NCBI GenBank assembly: GCA_013176395.1
Contig: JABMLP010000011.1
Coordinates: forward strand, 1,736,001 to 1,800,000
Length of the DNA: 64,000 nucleotides
Direction of reading: 5' to 3'
DNA from: Venturia oleaginea
Lineage: Eukaryota; Ascomycota; Dothideomycetes; Venturiales; Venturiaceae
Shown here: positions 56,570-64,000 of the stretch, in pieces
How positions within the stretch are numbered: position 1 is the first letter of the stretch
Layout: every line of letters begins with the position of its first letter
Program-made: the position numbers and the translations under genes
Notes under the pieces: generated by a model
Seen by the model: only the letters and a program-made list of their open reading frames with translations
Told to the model about the DNA's origin: nothing
Databases searched by the model: none

Positions 56570-59500
56570 GCCATCACTCTCATATACATATTATCATATC
56601 TTGTCGAAAATGCCACCTTCAGATCTCAAGAGATACTAGACATCCCAACGAGACTGAGAGGGACCTAGGAACCAGAAAATGAAATCGGCTCTCGCACGAT
56701 TCTATAGCACTAACATGTGAACCGTCAAGCCATCGTTCATCACACAACGGGGGGTCATCGAATCATCAGCGCGAAACTTTTATACACGAAGTCTTTTCCC
56801 ATCTCGGGCAATGATGGCGAGACAAAACACTTTGAGATTTAATCTGAAGCCGCCATCAGAGCTGGCAGAAAGTTCATCAGAACAATCCTCACTGAGGAGC
56901 GAGAAGACACAGCTGACAACTGTGAGAATGCCCTCGAGTACTTGTAAACCACGGGAAGATTGGAGGACTATCGGGCTTATAAGAGCAAAAAGCTATGGAA
57001 CGTTTCCCAACTTAGGTCCAGCCAAGATTCCGACACAAACACAGGCTTCGATTTCGAGTACATGAACAACAGTGGCTGTCGTCTCGAGTCGGAGCCTGTG
57101 AAAAGAGATCAAAATCGAAGACAAAGAACATTGGAAGCATAAAAGAGGGACGCTTCGTCCATACGTGAGCGTATACATTTCCGTGGCTGCTGGTAATGCC
57201 AATGATGATCCCATTATTCGGCCTTCCGTGCCAATGGTCTCTCCACTTCCGGATCCCTTGCGTGCTTTGTTACCAGTAGAAGAAAGGTTAGAAAGACTGA
57301 CAGAATTGCACAGCCTGAAAGTCCGCGTAGTTACTGTTTAGCCTATCCACAATGGATCGAGGACAACCGTTGCGACGAGCAAGACCATTTACGCTTCACG
57401 TCTGGTTTCCAAACACTGAAGGAGGATAGGTTGGTTATGGAGAAGCAAAGGGCCTTTTTTGGACGGATGGCCTAAAAGCGCCGTATGAAAGGCAGTAGCC
57501 GAGATATAGAATAAACTTATGGGAAAAAGTATGAACACCATAAAGGCGTTACAAAATAAGGACGAGCAAGAGCCTCCAAAAGAGGCTGTAAAAGCCCCGT
57601 TCAAATAGTATGAGTCTATCCTCTGATAGATTTTCGCTTCCAAGATCTAACAGAGTGTATTAGTTACACGCCACGCTCGCCATCTTCTTCCGAATATTAT
57701 CATATATATCGGCCCCTACTTTCCCTCTAATTCCCAGTCCTAACCTCTTCTGCCTCAATTCTACCGGCATACATCACTTACTGAATATACAGCGTTCTGT
57801 GTGTACAATATGAATAGTGCTACATCGGAGGGCGATCACAATACAAGGAGAGACGGCCCTCGATACTTCTAACCATGAGCAGAGTTCTAAGGCATAAAGC
57901 TGCCACCAATAGAAGAATCAGAGAGTATATTCTACATCAACTACGACCAAAAGAAGGATCAGAAAACATGTCCCGAGCAGCTAAAAGATACGAATATAGT
58001 CTTCAAATTGAGGACCTTTTACAGACTAGAGCCAAGTGGATAGTCCACTCTATATCTCCAGTAAACGCACGTTTCGCCGTGCTCATTTCCACATCTCTCG
58101 TTGTCAAGGCCGTTGTTTATTGTTTTGTATTTTTGTCGTTTGAAATTTGGCAGGTGGTAGTATCTTACAATCTATTGGATTGATTCCGTAAGCACCGGCA
58201 GGGTTCAGATATCTTCTCCTAAAAGTATAGGAGGATCAGGGGCGGGTCATCGTCGAATCGCTGACTTTGTCGTCTCGCACGAAAGTCATTTCTACTTGGT
58301 TCACATCTTGCGCTATGCGGAGGCATAGATTAGTGTCTTAGTTAGTTTTAAGCTTGGTGGCTTGTTCGGTGTCGGGCCTGGGTTTATATTCGATAGCACT
58401 ACGAAGCTACTAAGAAATTCGGTAATACTTTTGAGAACATTGGGCCTGAGCGGAATTCAAGGATCCAAGTAAAGTTGAGATGATTAGCTTCCGGATTTCT
58501 GGGATGAATTTGAGTGTCCAGAGAAAGTTGAGATGGCTGACTTCACGGATTCTAGGGTATAAATTGAACCGGACTTCTCCGCACGACCTACGAAATCAAA
58601 CAGTTCTTTCACCCCTTGCTACACACTTCCAGCTTTCGTGCACCTGCTGTATCGCTATGCTTGTGGTCCATATCCCTCAATCATACATGTGATTCTATAA
58701 CTCGGTGCCTCCAACTTGTGTTCCGGGATCCAACGACAAAACAAGCTCCTGTTCATTTCGTCGTCTCAGCTTCAACTGTCATTTTTGAAATTGAATGGCA
58801 GCGTTATACGTGTTCAACTTCCTTCGCATTGACCTTGTCATTTCTCGCTTGCTTTTCATATTCATATTTGGATTTTATATTCGGATTTCATATCTTTTTC
58901 GTGCCCTGTTAGCGTCCAGCTTCGGTAGTGCATTTATACACAAGTGTGCAACTTAGAGTAAGTCAGTGGTTACTGTTCGGACGATCATGATTCGTCAACC
59001 GGAATCTGAATATCGTTTCAATTCGTTGCCAGGTATTGCGATATGCGGAGTCACAAATCAGCATCTTCTTCAGTGTTCTGCTCGGCGGGTTGCTCTATGC
59101 CCAGTACAGATTCGCATTCGGTGTCGTTCTGTATCCTTGCTCGGTTTCGATTCTAGGTCTTATCCTGCCTGCTTCGTATTCGTGTTCGAGGTTCCCATGT
59201 GCAGCGGCGTATTTGTGTGTTGCGAGTCATCAATCTTCAATAAGTGATCAGGCTCGCTGTCTTGCTGGCGGTGTGGTTGGGGTTGACCTCGTCATCGCTG
59301 TCGTAGTCACGATTCGGACATCAAAACTGATATGTCCAGATGGAGAAATGGGACGTTCAAAGTTCCTCTGGTGGGGTTGACTCCCTGGTATGGGACACGG
59401 ACTTGTCGGATCGACAATGCGAGCGTAGCGAAGGAAGTTTAGAAAGCTGTTAGCTATCTTTGTATTCATGAGCCAGTGACCTGGGAAGGATAGCTGGTGG

Positions 59501-61088
59501 AGTGAGATTAATTGAACATGTTAGTAATTGTTGAGCTCGAGAGGGACTGATGGTTTCAGGAGAAGCAGAACGAATATCAACAAGGAATCTGCTACACATT
59601 CGGGTCTCATCTGTTTTTTCAATCCTATGTGGTAGTTATGGAGTCGGGCCGACTGCGAGGAAACTCCGAGAACAATGGTTTCTCTGTGTCCCTTCTGCGA
59701 AGACAGACCAAAATACTGTTGGGCATTTCATCCCGAGTTCCTATACCCGCTAACCGTCATTGCCAGAAACAACTTCGCGCCTACCCTACTGGATTCGCGA
59801 ACAGCACTATAAGATCAATGGTTCAAGTCGAGGAGTTTGAAGATCACTTGGACCGAAGCCAAACCTACCAGATATCTATCTGTTACCTCCTCTCCGATAT
59901 TTTGAACGATATCTTCTCATACAGAATCACCGGCTGCTGGTCCATCAAAGCGATAAATGTGTGAAACACGCGCGCCACTGGAATAGACATATACGAGGAG
60001 GACATTAAGCTGCTTGCTAAAGAGCACAATTGGAGGGCTGTGACAAGGGGCCCATCACATTGGAAAGAATGTCTATCAATGAGGACACAGGCTGTGGTCG
60101 AACTGAGCTACGAGGGGCGGGCCACGACTGTGGCAGCCCCTCCAAGATGAGCAATCGCAATGACTGCACAATGGTCAACATTCATCGAGTCTCGCTGGCT
60201 GCCTCAAACGATTCAGATGTTAACGAATCTACAAGGCTTATTTTCCGTATATCGTCAAACCGAAAACGAGCAAAGGCATGCGAAAGAAACGCGTTGAGAA
60301 ACACGTAAAGAACCCCGTACACACGCAGCGCTCTACTCAAGGGCTCCTACGAAGAATTCTCGCCTTAAACACCAAGACACTATAGGATAAGGTACGAATC
60401 GCACTTCGTGATTTTCTGGCCACTCTGCACCATGCCGTCCGAGCCGCTACAGCCATGAAAGTATACATCTTTTCTCGAAGGCAGAACCGGTTTTCTTCGA
60501 CAAGCGTCCTGGAATTGATTATCTTCCAATGTGCCCATGACGATCTGTGGATAGGGGACTGCGTCTCATCCTGCTCGTCTTATCTGCACGGTCGAGTCTG
60601 CATATTACGCGGTCGTCGCATGTCTTTGTGCTAAATGCAAATCAGTGATCTGTTTATTCACTACCACAGCGGATATCCGAACGGCTCTATCACTCTCTTT
60701 ATAGCCTTTAGCTGCTTTTTGTGGTTTTCTTCTGTGCCACGCATGGGTTGTGGTTCGTCGAATCGCAATATACATGTGTCGGTGGGCGCGCCATGATTTG
60801 AAACAATCATGCAAATAGGTGATAGGGCAACACAGGCCATAAACCACCATATACTTGGACGTCAGATCATGTTTCCAGCAAAGATTTATTTCGGAAACAA
60901 GGACGTTCCTCAGCTAAACGAGTTGCTCTGATTGATCAAAAGACCACATAATCCCAATCTCATCCTTCCAAGCTCCTCAAACCAAACATCGCAAGGCTTT
61001 GGAACGAAACTTGTTCTTCAAGTACACCGACATACAAAATATTCTTTCAAGCCTATCATTGAGAGCAAAACGATAACGACATCTCACA
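56570..61088. other. 4.5-kb gene-poor region
   Basis: Only short ORFs are found. 57875-58183 starts with ATG and gives 102 codons with a hydrophobic C-terminus (LISTSLVVKAVVYCFVFLSFEIW), but nothing supports it as a gene. Stretches near 58480-58900 and 59550-59960 look like shuffled AT-rich intergenic DNA. Nothing tRNA-like or repetitive is seen. Confidence 0.45.
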
Positions 61089-62494
61089 ATGGCAACTCTT
61101 CAATCATCATCACAAGCACACTTTGAATTCGTCTGGCCTCGCCCTCGAATCGATGATGGCAAAGTCTTTCTCTCGGAAAAGGCGACGCAATTTCCCTGTG
61201 GTGGCCTCACCAAAGCTTCGACAATTCGCACACCATTCCCGCTATCAGGAAGTGTACCCATTCAACTGCGTCTGAAAAATTGGAATGCACCAGACGCGCC
61301 TCGCAAGGTAATGCTCAACGTCAAGATGAATCTCGGTAACAACGCTGGTGTGGGCGAATACAAAGCTAGCCAGACGATCAGTGCCACAGCAGGCACGAAC
61401 TCACCAGCGAAGAATGATCCCCATGCGCCACAAATGGCCACCGGAAAACCGAACAAAAATTTCGAGTTTAAGACTGGCTTACGGTTCGTCAGCGAGACGT
61501 TTTTTGCAGGGGGTGGACTGTGTCTTCAAGATGTGTGGGCGCCTAATTGGGCTGGCCACTCAGATATGGGAAAAGTTGATCAGTTGGAGGAGGGGATGAA
61601 TGCAACCCTGCATCTGGAATTTGCGGAAACGGGAGCTTTTGGTGTGAAAGAGGTTGTTCGAAGAGGTTACATGGTATGTCTACGTTATGATGATCCGACT
61701 CCTGTCATATACTAACCATAAAACAGTGCGCCGATATCACGTTCACGAAAGAACCACTGACCCACCATCAATACGTACAGCGATGCCACAACGACTCCAT
61801 CATTGTTCCTAAACTGGGAAGCAGCACAGACACATTCCCTCTTATTCTAACACCAACACCATTAATCGCTGGGCCACCTCATCGTCCCAACCCCAAGTGC
61901 GTCATGGGTGTAGGTGGACCCGTCTTCGGCTCAGACTGCGGTCCCGAGAAGCCAAATCATCCTGGCTCCGGCCACGGCGGAGGTCTAGGTCTAGGCGGCC
62001 TTTTCGGTGGTGGCTTTCTTGAGTCACACGGCTCCTCTTCCACTACCACCTCCAAGTCCCATGACAACACCGCTGTCAAAGTCGGTGCAGCTGTCGGTGG
62101 CTCTGTCGCCGCAGTCCTTCTCTTCTTTCTCGTCTGGCTACTCGTTGTTCGCCGGAAATTGGCAAAGAAGAACCGATCTACCGCTTTTGCCAACTCGGAT
62201 GTTGAGACGAGGCCGAGTCCTGAGGAGTTGTTTGCTGCTAACCGTATCACGCCTGCTAAAACCGGTGCTCGGTTGAGGGGTGCTGAAGGTGATGCTGCTA
62301 GCCGGGATGGGTTTGAGGCTACTGAGCGTAGGGTTCAAGAAGAATCAAGGGTGCTCGGAGATGTGAAGATTAGGATTGAAGAGGTGAGCGATGAGGGGAG
62401 TATTTTTGGGGATGAGAAAGAGCATGGGGAAGGTTTGCCAAGTTATGTTGAGGCGGCTGGAAAGGGGAGGGATATGGGTAGGGAGAAGGTTTAG
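61089..62494 (+). CDS. BIM1/X325-like copper-protein homologue with C-terminal membrane helix
   Basis: Exons 61089-61673 and 61727-62494, with a 53-nt intron (GTATGT, branch TACTAAC, AACAG), 450 aa. The AHFEFVWPRPR start, FPCGGLTKASTIRTPFPLSGSVPIQL and the later RGYMCADITF match the copper-acquisition/LPMO-like X325 (BIM1) family. There the His after the signal peptide is the first copper ligand; here it is H11. Residues ~240-310 are Gly/Pro/Ser-rich, ~315-336 form one membrane helix (AAVGGSVAAVLLFFLVWLLVV) followed by RRKLAKK, and a ~110-residue cytoplasmic-type tail ends the protein. The usual N-terminal signal peptide is missing: MATLQSSSQ precedes the His, and an in-frame TAA stands just upstream of the ATG. 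Either a signal exon is undetected or the gene is altered. Confidence 0.82.
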
Positions 62495-62838
62495 ACTGCG
62501 TTGAGCTTTTTCTTTCTTGGTAGACGGACTGCCTGGGGTTTCTTTATTGATTTGAGCAGTGGGTTTTATCGAACGACCGAGTTGGTCTTCTGCTTCTGGA
62601 CGATTCTATTTCCTGGTGTTGGGAATGGGCTGACAAGGACAATGAAAATTTCTAAAGATAGTATTTACTTTCTTCTTGTACGATCTCCTGGCTTTGTATA
62701 TAGTGTACGATGATCACGAAATAACATTTGTTGACTTTATCCCTTTCTTACTTTTCCAGTTTTTCCGCAGCTGTCTTTCTAACTTCTAAGCTTCAATTCG
62801 TTTCATTCCGCTCCTGGTAGTTGGGAGAACTTATGGTA
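62495..62838. other. 3' flank of the BIM1-like gene
   Basis: Non-coding sequence up to the TA where the next Fot1-type element starts. It probably holds the 3' UTR of the BIM1-like gene. No terminator-like or repeated element seen. Confidence 0.4.
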
Positions 62839-63243
62839 ACGTGTTCCACCACCCAACCGCTCAAAATCTGCCAAGACTTCTACCATTCCTCTTATGTGAA
62901 TATGTCTGAACAACGAAACGCACTATTACTCCAACACGAAGGGAGAATCCAGCTCGCACTCCAAGCCCTCCAAGCCGGCCAATTCCGAAGCCTACGGGCC
63001 GCCGCTCGTGCCTTTAACGTTAAACAGCGAATCCTCTCTGAGCGTTAAGGGAGTCCCATTTATCCTCGAAACACCACCAAATGGTCGGAAACTTACCCTT
63101 ACCAAAGAGCAAACGCTTGTCCGATACATCCTTGACCTCGATTCGCGAGGATTTGCGCCCCGGCTGTGTGAGGTAGCAGATATGGCCGATAAACTGCTAG
63201 CTATACGCGGCGGAGAGCCAGTGGGCAAAAACTGGGCTGAGAG
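62839..63243 (+). mobile_element. Fot1/pogo-type element, 5' fragment cut by a LINE
   Basis: Starts after TA (62837-62838) with ACGTGTTCCACCACC, the same terminus type as the elements at 1066 and 49526 but more diverged inside. Only the 5' terminus and the start of the transposase remain before the LINE tail at about 63244. Confidence 0.85.
62902..63243 (+). pseudogene. Fot1-like transposase N-terminus, frameshifted
   Basis: From ATG 62902: MSEQRNALLLQHEGRIQLALQALQAGQFRSLRAAARAFNVKQ (first helix-turn-helix). Near 63025 the reading must change frame to continue as VKGVPFILETPPNGRKLTLTKEQTLVRYILDLDSRGFAPRLCEVADMADKLLAIRGGEPVGKNWAER, the CENP-B/Tc5-type second DNA-binding domain. The fragment ends where the LINE was inserted. 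One frameshift and loss of the whole DDE domain make it inactive. Confidence 0.9.
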
Positions 63244-64000
63244 ATTGATTGATTGATTGATTTTATCCTACTCGGTTGCAGCCGCTTAATCACGCAGCTA
63301 TGCCTGGTTAGGGGGACTTCATCAGACAGCCGACACGTGATATGATCTACCACGTCCCACTTCGCCCTGCTTACCAAAACAAGACCAGCTATCCCCTCGA
63401 TCCCCCCTCTTTTCCCTCAACCACTATTTCCAAATGCCCAATGGCTCTTGTAAATGTCGGTTGTTCTACCAGTACATCTGTGCTATCTAGATTCCGGGAG
63501 GCAATGCCTCATATTTCGCTTTCCGTCTACCTACAGTCTCCCCTCAATGCTCAGCGTCGTCTGCGCGTTTTCGACCCCACTATGCCCAAGGACCCGCGTC
63601 TGTTCCATGAATCTGATAGCTTTTGTAGCTAACTTATGCGTAGTCAAGATATTCCGGAGGTTGTTTCGTCCTGGGAAGCGGCCCAACTCGTCTCTCCGGA
63701 TGTCCCGGAACTTGCGGCATTCCAGGAGGATATGGGCTACGGTCTGCATCCCTTCACGGCAGTCACACCTAGAGTCTGGGATACCTTGGACACGTCGGCT
63801 GAAAAGGAAGGCCTTGAGCCCTATCTTTTCAGTTCTCATCTGTACGAGGATCGCACTTTCTCGCTTGCTCCGGTCTTGATGGAGTTGGAGCACCCTTTTA
63901 GTAGGCTTAGGTATGTATCTCCTCGTGGCTTTCCTCTTTGTCTCGGATTTCCAGCTAGTCAACCATTGTTTATTCACTACCTTCCAGCACCACGTCTTGA
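63244..64000 (-). mobile_element. Tad-like LINE retrotransposon, 3' end (continues beyond window)
   Basis: On the minus strand the element enters from beyond 64000, ends its ORF at 63531, has a 3' UTR of about 270 nt, and finishes in a short TCAA repeat (on the plus strand GATTGATTGATTGATT, 63243-63262) instead of poly(A). It is inserted within the Fot1-type transposase fragment. Its last ~140 nt are shared with 48600-48766. Confidence 0.88.
63531..64000 (-). CDS. LINE ORF2 C-terminus (partial)
   Basis: Open from the window edge to a stop at 63531, more than 150 codons. The content is the tail that follows RT (and often RNase H) in Tad/I-type LINEs: evenly spaced Trp/Arg residues, then LVQMRTEKIGLKAFLFSRRVQGIPDSRCDCREGMQTVAHILLECRKFRDIRRDEL, with a zinc-binding CxC(x8)H(x4)C pattern (C-D-C...H-I-L-L-E-C) and a helical end. 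No stop or frameshift lies in the visible part, so the copy may be fairly young. RT itself would lie outside the window. Confidence 0.85.
   Translation of the reverse strand, partial: KTWCWKVVNKQWLTSWKSETKRKATRRYIPKPTKRVLQLHQDRSKRESAILVQMRTEKIGLKAFLFSRRVQGIPDSRCDCREGMQTVAHILLECRKFRDIRRDELGRFPGRNNLRNILTTHKLATKAIRFMEQTRVLGHSGVENAQTTLSIEGRL

Noticed and set aside
57875..58183. 102-codon ATG ORF with a hydrophobic C-terminus
   Set aside because: Isolated, AT-rich, no family features or neighbours; a chance ORF is more likely.
1..64000. tRNA, rRNA or telomere repeats
   Set aside because: Scanned for TTCGANNCC-type T loops with paired arms, rDNA-like blocks and TTAGGG runs; none convincing was found by eye.

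Overview
The window is nuclear DNA of a filamentous ascomycete, most likely a Pezizomycotina fungus of Dothideomycetes type. That placement is an inference from three things: 50-100 nt spliceosomal introns with CTAAC-like branch sites, fungal orthologues such as mL67/MHR1, BRE2, VPS38 and MAF1, and fungal-type transposons. Conserved genes lie in small islands separated by gene-poor DNA rich in decayed mobile elements.

Layout. 1-15.7 kb: two almost identical 2.29-kb inverted arms (1066-3355 and 13373-15661). Each arm ends outside in a 334-bp Fot1/pogo-type deletion derivative. They flank 10 kb that holds one Gln/Pro-rich host gene (10473-12059) and a solo LTR. 15.9-25.9 kb is the main gene island: a Q-rich conserved protein (two exons), MAF1 (Pol III repressor), the AP-1 clathrin adaptor sigma subunit (five exons), the glutamate-cysteine ligase modifier subunit and an FAD monooxygenase. 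25.9-36.4 kb is a gene desert with one clean Mutator-like (MULE) insertion. It has 41-bp terminal repeats and a perfect 10-bp target duplication, and carries a broken transposase. 36.4-40.0 kb: a divergent pair, mitochondrial ribosomal protein mL67/MHR1 and VPS38/UVRAG.

42.1-47.6 kb is a truncated, mutated Ty3/gypsy element on the minus strand (gag, protease, RT, RNase H, start of integrase). It has a classical -1 frameshift signal at the gag-protease junction and a long palindrome inside its probable 5' LTR. 48.6-50.6 kb: a LINE 3' end, a second LTR copy and a 1.05-kb Fot1-type deletion derivative. 51.6-54.4 kb: a zinc-knuckle/coiled-coil ORF and a broken gene. 54.7-56.4 kb: BRE2 (COMPASS). 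61.1-62.5 kb: a BIM1/X325-like copper-protein homologue with a C-terminal membrane helix but no visible signal peptide. 62.8-64.0 kb: a Fot1-type transposase fragment cut by the 3' end of a Tad-like LINE that runs off the window.

The host genes do not form a pathway cluster. They are housekeeping functions: Pol III control, vesicle traffic and PI3-kinase complex II, glutathione synthesis, mitochondrial translation and H3K4 methylation. Several were re-spliced here by eye. Their true starts sit in tiny 5' exons (6 nt in MAF1, 11 nt in AP-1 sigma, 23 nt in GCLM, 72 nt in VPS38) that single-ORF views miss.

The best candidates for something new are the 14.6-kb composite structure with long inverted arms, the frameshift signal and palindromic LTR of the gypsy element, the MULE, the twin CTCAATTGAG palindromes in the mL67/VPS38 promoter, and the signal-less BIM1-like protein. 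No tRNA, rRNA, CRISPR array or telomere repeat was seen.
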